A stretch of 21,034 nucleotides of DNA from a virus, in IMG/VR virus record IMGVR_UViG_3300033148_002887, positions 1-21,034 of that record. One strand, 5' to 3'. Shown here one piece after another: positions 8,854 through 15,626 of the stretch. Under the pieces are notes generated by a model. It ran no database searches, was not told the DNA's origin, and saw nothing but the letters and a program-made list of their open reading frames with translations. Position 1 is the stretch's first letter, and each line of letters begins with the position of its first letter. The translations under genes were made by a program, and so were the position numbers.

Positions 8854-9279
8854 TCAATAACAACTTAGGTCGTGCCTAAGTTTACGAATGTCATACTTCT
8901 TTTTCATGCCAGTTTTTTGAAAGTGAGGCATATCATATTTCCAAAGATCATAACCCCAATCAATTCCTAATCCGTTGACTCGGTTAACCTCTTTCATAGC
9001 GTTAGCTACTATAATACATGCATCTTCTTCCCATTTTGCAGTACCATTGATCCACGGGACTAAATCAACTGCCAACCCATATAGATGATAACTATCTATA
9101 GTAGAACTTGCTCCAACCAAAATTAAATTTTCTTGCTTTTGGATCGAGCGTATTCCGTCAAAAGCGGTAAAATCTTGCTTGGTAATCTTAATTGCCTCTG
9201 TAACACAATAGCTTACCTCTGGGTGAAGGCCAACTAATTGCGCCATAGATTTTTTCCCTAATTTAAAATGAATAGACAT
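8854..9279 (-). CDS. Endolysin, M15-family zinc peptidase (L-Ala-D-Glu / D-Ala-D-Ala type), 141 aa
   Basis: The N-terminus FKLGKKSMAQLVGLHPEV is the family's opening (LGxxS...L.GVHP). DFTAFDGIRSIQKQENLI follows, then the zinc motif SYHLYGLAVDL with His65 and Asp72, then WGYDLWKYDMPHFQ with His119 as the third zinc ligand. These are the hallmark motifs of M15 peptidases that cut peptide links in peptidoglycan. The length is that of single-domain phage endolysins. There is no signal or SAR segment, so a holin should release it; several small membrane-protein genes lie directly upstream. The start overlaps the stop of the 9279-9752 gene by one base. Confidence 0.93.
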   Translation of the reverse strand: MSIHFKLGKKSMAQLVGLHPEVSYCVTEAIKITKQDFTAFDGIRSIQKQENLILVGASSTIDSYHLYGLAVDLVPWINGTAKWEEDACIIVANAMKEVNRVNGLGIDWGYDLWKYDMPHFQKTGMKKKYDIRKLRHDLSCY

Positions 9280-9752
9280 TAGTCAAAATTCGTATGCGTA
9301 CGCAATTCAATCTTATACAAACGAGATTCTAAATCATCAACCCGCATCTTTAGTTCTTTACCTTCTTCTTCAAATCTGCTTGGTTCATTAGATGCGGATT
9401 CGAGTGATCTAATTCTTTCTTCCGCTGCAAGTCCCATATCGAAAGTATATCTTTTTCCTTGAGTAGCTCTGTTGTATGACAAATCTATTTTAATGTCTCT
9501 TGCTGCTAATTCACTCATAAAATGATCAGTAATATTATTATGCGCCATTCGTCCATTATCGGATATTGTAGTCAGTTTATTTGACACAACTCCCATATAA
9601 TACGCTCCTGTCGCTAAAGGAACTAGAAGAACAGCGACTAACGGCCAAATTTTTACCATGTCATCGCTTACTGCTGCGGCCATTCCAAGTGCACCTATAA
9701 ATGTCTTTTTGCCAGCTATAGTAAAGCCAGCTATTGTTACTGGATCAACCAT
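9279..9752 (-). CDS. Membrane-anchored coiled-coil protein, possible holin or inner-membrane spanin, 157 aa
   Basis: A weakly hydrophobic N-terminal stretch (residues 6-28) precedes one strong membrane helix at about 35-57 (KIWPLVAVLLVPLATGAYYM). The rest is charged and helical, with a likely coiled coil at about 105-152 (EERIRSLESASN, ELKMRVDDLESRLYKIELR). A single membrane helix followed by a coiled coil is the shape of an inner-membrane spanin, but it also fits some holin or lysis-accessory proteins. It lies directly upstream of the endolysin with a one-base overlap and overlaps the 9745-10014 gene by eight bases, so a lysis role is inferred from context. No family was recognised. Confidence 0.8.
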   Translation of the reverse strand: MVDPVTIAGFTIAGKKTFIGALGMAAAVSDDMVKIWPLVAVLLVPLATGAYYMGVVSNKLTTISDNGRMAHNNITDHFMSELAARDIKIDLSYNRATQGKRYTFDMGLAAEERIRSLESASNEPSRFEEEGKELKMRVDDLESRLYKIELRTHTNFD

Positions 9753-10014
9753 TGTCTATTTTATACTTTCCGACTAGCGCTTCAATCAAAAGATTGATTA
9801 GCCATGGTGCGGTAGAGGACAAAGCCTCACCAAGTACGCCGCCAATATCAGCGAGTTCAGCTGATACAGCCGCCTTCTTTTCTTCACCAGTCATATCAAA
9901 ATCGAACGCGGCAACAACAAACTGTTGAATTTGCTCTACTAGGCCATTATCCATCATTGACTTGATCATTGTGATAATCATATTAATGGCGAATTGACTT
10001 AAAAACGTTTCCAT
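9745..10014 (-). CDS. Hypothetical helical protein of the lysis region, 89 aa
   Basis: The protein appears all-helical. Residues 4-22 are hydrophobic and Met/Ile-rich (SQFAINMIITMIKSMM), and residues 57-82 form a second semi-hydrophobic helix (GGVLGEALSSTAPWLINLLI). The middle is acidic and polar. It could be membrane-associated. AGGA lies before the ATG with a spacer of about seven bases. It overlaps the next gene by eight bases. I do not recognise a family; its position within the lysis cluster suggests a lysis-accessory or regulatory function, but that is inference only. Confidence 0.75.
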   Translation of the reverse strand: METFLSQFAINMIITMIKSMMDNGLVEQIQQFVVAAFDFDMTGEEKKAAVSAELADIGGVLGEALSSTAPWLINLLIEALVGKYKIDNG

Positions 10015-10081
10015 TGACTAGTCCTATAAAGTGGAATGCTCGTCATCATCAGAGCGTGCTGTGGATGGTGGTTTGAGGTCA

Positions 10082-10252
10082 TCATGCAGTTTGATTCGTC
10101 CGCCCCGTGTCTACTATGCCAGTTAGCACTATGATGCTAGACAGAATCATAATAGTGCTAGTTGCCATTGTCTTAGATATGCGCCAGCCAGAATCTTTTA
10201 GATCATCGTAGACCATGAAGGCATCTTTGAATAAATTAATCCATTTAATCAT
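10082..10252 (-). CDS. Small single-membrane-helix protein, holin candidate, 56 aa
   Basis: Residues 1-27 are amphipathic and charged (MIKWINLFKDAFMVYDDL), residues 28-47 form a clear membrane helix (TMATSTIMILSSIIVLTGIV) and a short polar tail follows. Its size and layout fit a small holin or another lysis membrane protein, but no family motif is present. AGGTG lies seven bases before the ATG. The start lies within the end of the 10245-10415 gene (8-base overlap), which supports it being a real, coupled gene. It lies two genes upstream of the membrane-anchored protein that precedes the endolysin. Confidence 0.7.
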   Translation of the reverse strand: MIKWINLFKDAFMVYDDLKDSGWRISKTMATSTIMILSSIIVLTGIVDTGRTNQTA

Positions 10253-10415
10253 TATTAGGCACCTGGTCTACTTCTAGCTCGAAACATGGGAATTTAATAG
10301 AGGAATAATGATCATCTTCGAGATCAAATGAATCTCTTTGATCGGGTAAACCTTGACGATCAGCCTGTTTATCTTCGGGAATAAATCGTCTTTTTTTAAC
10401 GTCAGTAGATTTCAT
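10245..10415 (-). CDS. Small acidic hypothetical protein, 56 aa
   Basis: The N-terminus is basic (MKSTDVKKRRFIPEDK) and the rest is acidic, with DSFDLEDDHYSSIKF and FELEVDQVPNND. No membrane helix or motif is visible. It starts inside the stop of the 25-residue peptide gene (ATGA overlap) and ends 8 bases into the next gene, so it is embedded in a chain of overlapping genes. SD is weak, consistent with coupled reinitiation. Function unknown; the position suggests the lysis cluster. Confidence 0.62.
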   Translation of the reverse strand: MKSTDVKKRRFIPEDKQADRQGLPDQRDSFDLEDDHYSSIKFPCFELEVDQVPNND

Positions 10416-10489
10416 ACATCACCGCTAGTCATCCAAAAAATCCAAATAATCAATAATAACCAAACCATAAATATTGTTACTACAGTCAT
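10412..10489 (-). CDS. 25-residue hydrophobic membrane micropeptide
   Basis: The peptide starts MTVVTIFMVWLLLIIWIFW and ends MTSGDV: nearly all of it is one membrane helix unusually rich in Trp. It begins with a TGATG overlap with the upstream 40-residue gene and ends with an ATGA overlap with the next gene. Such precise overlaps at both ends make chance unlikely, although the size alone would not justify a call. It could be a holin partner, an antiholin or a membrane-disrupting lysis peptide; none of this is shown by motif. Confidence 0.55.
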   Translation of the reverse strand: MTVVTIFMVWLLLIIWIFWMTSGDV

Positions 10490-10611
10490 CAGTACATTCC
10501 ACCCTGATTATTATCGCTACAGCAAGATAATATTACAGCTATAATAACGAATATTATAGTAAACCAAGCTAATGGGCTAACTAAAATTCTTATTATCAGG
10601 TCTAACAACAT
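10489..10611 (-). CDS. 40-residue membrane or lipoprotein-like peptide, outer-membrane spanin candidate
   Basis: After MLLDLIIRILVSPLAW comes a hydrophobic run (residues 14-28) ending in VILSCCSDNNQGGMY. The ILSC at residues 27-30 resembles a lipobox with Cys30 as the modified residue, although Leu at the -2 position is atypical. A short lipoprotein near an endolysin is the profile of an outer-membrane spanin, but a mature tail of only 11 residues would be very short. The stop overlaps the ATG of the next micro-gene (TGATG). SD is weak. The alternative is a simple one-helix membrane peptide. Confidence 0.5.
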   Translation of the reverse strand: MLLDLIIRILVSPLAWFTIIFVIIAVILSCCSDNNQGGMY

Positions 10612-10659
10612 ATACTCGACAATCAAATACCGATAACAATTATCTGTGATTTAACTAAA

Positions 10660-10830
10660 TTACGTTACTGTAAGTTGCGCTTCTGAAGATGAGATTACGA
10701 TAGAACCAGAATTAGCCCTTATTCTATTCGCATCGAACCTTTCCCTAGTTCTTTTTCGCGTGTAATATAAAACGGCGGCAAGCACCTTTTTATGCTTACC
10801 CCATTTTGGTTTTTTGAGTAGTTTGCCCAT
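10660..10830 (-). CDS. Small basic hypothetical protein, 56 aa
   Basis: The first 38 residues are strongly basic (GKLLKKPKWGKHKKVL, YYTRKRTRERFDANRIR), followed by a polar tail (SGSIVISSSEAQLTVT). It could bind nucleic acid or line the capsid interior, but no family is recognised. No good SD is visible before the ATG. A perfect 9-bp stem-loop lies just upstream at 10841-10862, between this gene and the stop of the 10871-11395 gene. The remaining bases to 10612 show nothing else clear. Confidence 0.6.
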   Translation of the reverse strand: MGKLLKKPKWGKHKKVLAAVLYYTRKRTRERFDANRIRANSGSIVISSSEAQLTVT

Positions 10831-10840
10831 AATTTTGATT

Positions 10841-10862
10841 GCTGGCTAGCATTCTAGCCAGC
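10841..10862 (-). other. Perfect 9-bp stem-loop between late genes
   Basis: GCTGGCTAG (10841-10849) and CTAGCCAGC (10854-10862) pair perfectly around a 4-base loop. It begins 9 bases after the stop of the head-decoration-like gene. There is no U-run downstream on the minus strand, so it is not a standard terminator; mRNA processing, 3'-end protection or attenuation are possible. Confidence 0.75.
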
Positions 10863-10870
10863 AAGCTCCA

Positions 10871-11395
10871 TTAGTCATCACCGAGAACAATATATGCAAT
10901 GTCCAGAGTTCCAGAAATAGCGAACGTGCCATCTTCAGTATCCGTAATTACATTATCATCAATCAAGATATTAAGATTTAATTCCATGCTACCGTCTGCA
11001 TTGTCAAGAATAACTTGTTCCGTCGCCGTAGACAATCCTCGTGTAGATTGTGCATCCTTATCGTCGGCAGCAGATGCTAGCGCGGTAGATGGAACAACAT
11101 TATCGTCTTCCGCGTCGCTAAGGTCATAATCTCCATTCGGTGCCGTTCCAATACCATAATCGCCATCCCAATCGTCGATTACATGTTCATCAGTGCCAGC
11201 CTTTACTGCGACATACGCAACAGCCCCTAGAAGTAAAATATTTCCTTCGGGAAGTTGGCCGATTACAGCGGTCGTAGCGTCCACCGTATCCGCTTCGCCA
11301 GTAATGTCTGCGCTAAAAGAAAACGCAATTCGTCTCTTTACGATTGACCGATCCGTTTCTGACGCTCGACCAAGTGATCTTAATAGACCTTTCAT
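10871..11395 (-). CDS. Head-decoration-like structural protein, 174 aa
   Basis: The N-terminus is basic (KGLLRSLGRASETDRSIVKRR). The body has IGQLPEGNILLLGAVAYVAV, then WDGDYGIGTAPNGDYDLSDA, ILDNADGSMELNLNILIDD and the end GTLDIAYIVLGDD. This pattern recurs downstream of major capsid genes in phages and is usually called a head-decoration or head-fibre-like protein. No signal or membrane segment. The ATG overlaps the TGA of the 45-residue gene (ATGA). It lies two genes after the capsid gene, which fits a capsid surface or stabilising protein. The family call is by pattern memory. Confidence 0.72.
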   Translation of the reverse strand: MKGLLRSLGRASETDRSIVKRRIAFSFSADITGEADTVDATTAVIGQLPEGNILLLGAVAYVAVKAGTDEHVIDDWDGDYGIGTAPNGDYDLSDAEDDNVVPSTALASAADDKDAQSTRGLSTATEQVILDNADGSMELNLNILIDDNVITDTEDGTFAISGTLDIAYIVLGDD

Positions 11396-11529
11396 TCTAC
11401 ACCTCGATTAATTTGATTTAAAAGATCCTTAATAGATGGCTCTTTCGCTGATTTTTCTTGGATAACTTCTTCCTTTGCTTCTTTAACTGCAACCCTTTTA
11501 ATTGGACTGGTCGCTTTCGTAATTGGCAT
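11392..11529 (-). CDS. Small basic/charged protein after the capsid gene, 45 aa
   Basis: Residues 1-45 are highly charged: PITKATSPIKRVAVKEAKEE, then KEPSIKDLLNQINRGVE. The C-terminal part looks like an amphipathic helix. A strong AGGAG lies six bases before the ATG, and the stop overlaps the next ATG by four bases, so this is very likely translated. Such short Lys/Glu-rich genes are common after phage capsid genes, but I cannot name the family or the function. Confidence 0.78.
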   Translation of the reverse strand: MPITKATSPIKRVAVKEAKEEVIQEKSAKEPSIKDLLNQINRGVE

Positions 11530-11578
11530 AATTTGCTCCTAAAATTTAGGTGGCCATCCTTGGCCTAGGGAAAATAAC

Positions 11579-12634
11579 TTATCCGTTTGAGGTCAAGAAT
11601 GCAACACCGATGTTTTTACGCTCGGCGTATACGCGATCCCACTGGGCTGCAGCGGCAAGCTCAGCGTAAGTGGCCGTATCATTACCGGTCATAGTCATGG
11701 TAGAGAAAGAGAATCCATATGGATGAACAATCTCGGTGGAGCGAGTCCACAGAATGTCTTGACCACCACCATTTCCAGTTGCTGGAGAACGATCCATCTC
11801 AGATGGCACCATAGGAGTACCGGCGCCATATGCAACAGCGCCACCAGCGAACAATACAGTGGTATAAACATAACCACTTGTAACTCCATCGCGAGGAGCC
11901 AAAGAATCATCTACGATAACGCGATAGCCAAGATAAGTCGGGATATTAACTTCACCACGAGCATCTGGGATAAAGTCGATCAAGTTCTGTTTCTGCAAAT
12001 TAGCATATGGCACTGAGTGCATAGCAATCGCAGAAAGATTTTGAGCATGATCACCCATAGTAGCCGCAGCATCAATTACAGCTTCTGCACCAATACGATT
12101 GCTAGCATCAACACCGACGGTAGTTTCCAGATGGATAGCATTAACCATATCGCTAGAATCGCCAGCGATGTTATCAAGCAATACACCTTGCATGGAGTTA
12201 ATTAGACGCTTCTCGGTATCCACAGCCCAGTACTTACCAGTACGAGCCATGATAGCACCGAGAGGATCTTCCAGACCAAGTTCACGAGCCATGTCCATAG
12301 TAGACCATGCCTTATTCTTGTACGCTACAGCGTAAGTCTGCTTCGCACCTTGAATGCGATCCGCTGTGGCTGAAGATGCTGGATCATCAGTAGAGTAATT
12401 AGGCTCGTCATTAGTGAGACCTTTAAAGAAAGGCAGATCACCGATTGAACCCGGGCCGGATGCCATAGCGTTAAGTCTTGGATCGATGACCATAATGCCA
12501 GACTGAACGAAGCGATTCTGTTCAATCGCTAGCTCTTGCATTCCAGCGTTAAAAATAGTTGGATCGTAAATATCCAATAGAGTTGAACTAACACTGGAAG
12601 TTGTGCCCGTATATGTAGGAACTGTACCAAACAT
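11579..12634 (-). CDS. Major capsid protein (HK97-like fold), 351 aa
   Basis: The order of motifs matches HK97-fold phage coat proteins: a flexible N-arm, DPTIFNAGMQELAIEQNRFVQSG, SIGDLPFFKGLT, QTYAVAYKNKAWSTMDMARELG, ARTGKYWAVDTEKRLINSMQGV, AIAMHSVPYANLQKQNLID, TYLGYRVIVDDSL, YTTVLFAGGAVAYG and an end KNIGVAFLTSNG. It follows the scaffold gene and is preceded by GAGGA seven bases before the ATG. The length is normal for a coat protein with a separate scaffold. It has its own untranslated leader of about 100 bases, unlike most late genes here, which may allow high expression. Confidence 0.9.
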   Translation of the reverse strand: MFGTVPTYTGTTSSVSSTLLDIYDPTIFNAGMQELAIEQNRFVQSGIMVIDPRLNAMASGPGSIGDLPFFKGLTNDEPNYSTDDPASSATADRIQGAKQTYAVAYKNKAWSTMDMARELGLEDPLGAIMARTGKYWAVDTEKRLINSMQGVLLDNIAGDSSDMVNAIHLETTVGVDASNRIGAEAVIDAAATMGDHAQNLSAIAMHSVPYANLQKQNLIDFIPDARGEVNIPTYLGYRVIVDDSLAPRDGVTSGYVYTTVLFAGGAVAYGAGTPMVPSEMDRSPATGNGGGQDILWTRSTEIVHPYGFSFSTMTMTGNDTATYAELAAAAQWDRVYAERKNIGVAFLTSNG

Positions 12635-12737
12635 AATTGTATCCTCAAATTAAAATAAATAAATTAACATGAGGCACAACCACATGTTGCCTTTCGTTAT
12701 ATTACATGATAATTAATATCTAGTAATATCATTAAAT
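12635..12737 (-). promoter_or_regulatory. Untranslated leader of the capsid gene with a hairpin
   Basis: This is the longest gap inside the head-gene block. On the minus strand it carries an AT-rich stretch, an imperfect hairpin formed by AGGCA and TGCCT (12672-12692), then an AT-rich linker and GAGGA before the capsid ATG. The hairpin could protect the capsid mRNA or cause processing. A convincing promoter was not found. Confidence 0.45.
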
Positions 12738-13469
12738 CTACGCAGCAGCAGCTTTGAGTCTTTCAGCCTTAGAAGGATCTGATCTCATGAGCTTAGCTTG
12801 ATCGGTATAATTAAGGGTGTCCTTGGAAAACGGATTAACACCATCATTAGACCCACTAATAGAACCATTTGCACCACTGCCTTTCGACTGTGGCCATAAA
12901 TGCGCGGCGGAATCTTTAAGCGACTCTACGAAAACATCAGGTGAAGCAATCTTTTTACCAATTTTGCGAAGATTTCCATCGGAATCTCTTGATTCAAGAG
13001 CACCTTCTTCGCTAATTGAGAATACACCAGTAGCACGGCTAATGACATCATCGATTGCGGTAGGCAATACTCCTGCCTTTTCCGCTGACTGTCGGAGCGC
13101 TCCATTAACACGCTCTGAGTCGTATTGTAATTTCAACTTACTATATCCACTTTGCGCATCGGTTAAACTTGTCTGCATCTCTAAAGTTTGCGCATCAAAC
13201 TTAGTCTGAAGTTTTTCTACTCTTTGCGATACAAGTTCGTCTACTTTTTGCTTTGTATCGGCATCTAGAGATGAACTCGTTTTAAATTCCTCGAATTCGC
13301 TTGTAAGATTCGAGAATTTCAATTCAAAATCACGCTTATCGTGTTTTGCCGTCTTTGTTTCGGTTAGCAATTGATCCATTTTGGCTCTCATGCTATCTTT
13401 TTCGCCACCTAGTGCTTCAAGGTTGACTTTCTGTTTATCAATTAATGCTAATGCTTCTTCTAATTCCAC
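12738..13469 (-). CDS. Capsid scaffold protein, coiled-coil, 243 aa
   Basis: Residues 1-125 are almost entirely charged coiled coil (ELEEALALIDKQ, FELKFSNLTSEFEEFKTSS, QRVEKLQTKFDAQTLEM). AEKAGVLPTAIDDVISRATG follows, then VFSISEEGALESRDSDG and a C-terminal segment with GVNPFSKDTLNYTDQAKLM and DPSKAERLKAAAA. This layout is typical of phage scaffolds that shape the procapsid and bind the capsid protein through the C-terminal helix. It lies between portal and capsid genes. The start is GTG, chosen by AGGAGA five bases upstream. No protease motif is visible. Confidence 0.88.
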   Translation of the reverse strand: MELEEALALIDKQKVNLEALGGEKDSMRAKMDQLLTETKTAKHDKRDFELKFSNLTSEFEEFKTSSSLDADTKQKVDELVSQRVEKLQTKFDAQTLEMQTSLTDAQSGYSKLKLQYDSERVNGALRQSAEKAGVLPTAIDDVISRATGVFSISEEGALESRDSDGNLRKIGKKIASPDVFVESLKDSAAHLWPQSKGSGANGSISGSNDGVNPFSKDTLNYTDQAKLMRSDPSKAERLKAAAA

Positions 13470-13533
13470 TGGAATCTCCTAATTTTGGTCACAGACCTGC
13501 CTGTGTTGAGCGAGAAATTTAATATTAAGTTGC

Positions 13534-15114
13534 TCATTTCTTAATAGTCTTATCCATAGTATTCGTCTTAACTAAGCCTTCACCTACGTCTAATTCGTCA
13601 GTAATCATTCCATCGTTAGCGCTCGAATCTATATCCCCTGGCTCTACTGGCGCTTCGTATTTCTCTCCGTCTTTATCTAGCCTATCTAATTCATCCTGAA
13701 CAGTTTCACCTGGATGTAACATCCCGGCCTTACGGAAACTTTCAAGAAGCGTGCTATGGCTAATAGCGGTAGACTGCCAGCTTTGGATCATAGCGATCTG
13801 CTCGTTAGCAGTAAGGCTAAACGTAGAGAACTCCTGATTCGGAGTAAATTCGGTTTCGTTTTCGTCTCCGCCAGCCCAAATAGTAGCCCATCTACTTATT
13901 TGCTGTAGCCCTACTCCAACATTACCGACGACGGATTTAAGCGATGCAGTAGCCGAAGCCTGCCTAAGTCGAAGAGCCTCTCCAGATTCTGCCGCTCCTT
14001 TTCTCGATCCGAGCAATGATGCACCGAGTTCTTGCGCTTGAGAATATAAATCTACTATCCTAGCCAATAGGTGAGTCATAGCGGAAGTATCGGTAGTTGT
14101 ATACCCTACCCTTGCCTGACTATCCGCTAGAGATATGAGTACGCCTAGTCCAGTAGCACCAGGTGTCTCGTCCTTATCAACTCCGGTCATATACATAGTC
14201 GGAACTGTAGACGTATTCTCTGCATGCTTTAGCATACAAGATAAATCATATATACTAATTTCGCAGTCTGCTATTCCCTCTAAAGGAATAATATCTATAT
14301 CTGGGGTATTATCGAGAGATCCACATGCAATTACTGGAATAAAGTCAATCGTCTTGCCCATATATGTCGGCACTATCGTTTCTACTACAGTGCCATCATC
14401 AGTCGCTCTATGGTTCTCGATTGTGTATATGCCGTTAACTAGCATATGGCGAATTATAATTTCCTTATGTTTTGGCACGCCACGATTAGAAATTGGATCG
14501 TATTTTTCGTTTAGTTCATAATCGCGAAAAATAGCCCAATTAAAAGTAGAGTCGTCAGTAGATGCATCGGACGCTTCCCAATTTAAAAGCGCCGTTTCAC
14601 GAAATTGTACGATTTTAATTTTACCGTCAGAGTCATCTATATCAAGCACCAAAGGACAACGCCCCTTGAGCAAAATCTGAAGAGCTACTCTTAAAAATAA
14701 TTCGTTAAGTGATTTGCCATCTTTCGTCGCACGCTCGGAAAGATATTCCATGCTATCGGGGGCTTCATAAACAGACTTATGCTCTCCGACGAGAGACATG
14801 TTTCCCCGTGTAGTTGGCCCTAGCAAATCCGGGACGTATCCATCGTTAATATATTTCTTAGTTAATGGGAAGTCGTCCCAGCCAGCACCTTCCGCGAGTG
14901 GTTGAATCAGACCGTTAGTGGACTTCTTCATCTGCTCTATCTGCGTCGCATCGAGCAACGTAACGTCCATTTGACCTGCTGGAGCAGCTATGTACCTTTG
15001 AGCGTAGCGCTTTACGTCACGATTATAGCAGTCGTCCATTTTCATCCATCTGGATAAAGCACGGCCATAAGTTTCGTGAATATCTACGTTAATAGCGCTA
15101 GATTGCATTATCAA
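13534..15114 (-). CDS. Portal protein, DUF4055-like, 526 aa
   Basis: The protein is large, polar and without membrane segments. The pattern (DLLGPTTRGNMSLVGEHKSV, LKGRCPLVLDID, IVQFRETALLNWEASD, PLEGIADCEISIYDLSCMLKH, ETPGATGLGVLISLADSQAR and ASLLGSRKGAAESGEALRLR) matches the DUF4055 portal group: the SGxALRxR motif and a long C-terminal helical region are characteristic. It sits between terminase and scaffold, the canonical place for the DNA-translocation ring of the head. The TTG at 15112-15114 is preferred because GGAG lies seven bases before it and it overlaps the upstream TGA; the ATG at 15106-15108 would have a 13-base spacer. The C-terminus is acidic, with a short basic tip. Confidence 0.85.
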   Translation of the reverse strand: MIMQSSAINVDIHETYGRALSRWMKMDDCYNRDVKRYAQRYIAAPAGQMDVTLLDATQIEQMKKSTNGLIQPLAEGAGWDDFPLTKKYINDGYVPDLLGPTTRGNMSLVGEHKSVYEAPDSMEYLSERATKDGKSLNELFLRVALQILLKGRCPLVLDIDDSDGKIKIVQFRETALLNWEASDASTDDSTFNWAIFRDYELNEKYDPISNRGVPKHKEIIIRHMLVNGIYTIENHRATDDGTVVETIVPTYMGKTIDFIPVIACGSLDNTPDIDIIPLEGIADCEISIYDLSCMLKHAENTSTVPTMYMTGVDKDETPGATGLGVLISLADSQARVGYTTTDTSAMTHLLARIVDLYSQAQELGASLLGSRKGAAESGEALRLRQASATASLKSVVGNVGVGLQQISRWATIWAGGDENETEFTPNQEFSTFSLTANEQIAMIQSWQSTAISHSTLLESFRKAGMLHPGETVQDELDRLDKDGEKYEAPVEPGDIDSSANDGMITDELDVGEGLVKTNTMDKTIKK

Positions 15115-15626
15115 TGTACTACTCCACGTGTTTGTGGTTTAAGTTCGCGCACTGGCATTAGGTAATATACTAGATACCCAACTGCGTCAGTAATATGATC
15201 TAGCCCAGACTTCTTATCGGGTTGCCCGTTAGGAGTATAAATTTGCTGTTCGAGGGCTTCTGTTATTTCGGGGCATCTTTCAGTATCGATAAATAATTTT
15301 TCGCGATTAAATGCGTTATTTACCGACGCAATTCTATCCTTAATGAATGGGTTTTTACTTCTTGCCCTAATTGAAAATCCAGCTTTGCGCAATAATGCAA
15401 TATCAGACGTTCCTGCGTCGGTCGATCCTCTCTTTATGCCACTAGCATCGGGATAACAAATTAGTTTATCGTCTGGAAAATCGAATTGTATTGCTGCAAC
15501 TAATTCCGGGGTATCCAAGAAATCATGGTATTCTTTGAATACATATAATTTTCCGTCGATTAATCTAGCGCAAACAGCCGCCATATGCTCCACGTTAAAG
15601 TCCATTCCTACGTGAAGAATCTTCAT
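15111..15626 (-). CDS. terL: Terminase large subunit, nuclease domain (separate gene), 171 aa
   Basis: It opens with KILHVGMDFNVEHMAAVCAR, the start of a RuvC-like TerL nuclease with Asp9 as the first metal ligand. A second acidic motif is ICYPDASG, with the Asp in a strand end. The third is GLDHITDAVGYLVYYL near the C-terminus. These are the three acidic sites of the headful-cutting nuclease. It normally belongs to the same protein as the ATPase; here it is a separate frame, shifted by -1 and joined to the upstream ATPase by an ATGA overlap. AGGAT is too close to the ATG to be a good SD. The stop overlaps the portal TTG. Confidence 0.87.
   Translation of the reverse strand: MKILHVGMDFNVEHMAAVCARLIDGKLYVFKEYHDFLDTPELVAAIQFDFPDDKLICYPDASGIKRGSTDAGTSDIALLRKAGFSIRARSKNPFIKDRIASVNNAFNREKLFIDTERCPEITEALEQQIYTPNGQPDKKSGLDHITDAVGYLVYYLMPVRELKPQTRGVVH

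Noticed and set aside
8517-8860. Plus-strand frames inside the 138-residue structural gene
   Set aside because: Antisense shadows with no start signal; the minus-strand gene has a clear motif pattern and SD.
12817-13209. Plus-strand open frame of 130 codons inside the scaffold gene
   Set aside because: Antisense shadow of the charged coiled-coil gene; no SD and no motif.
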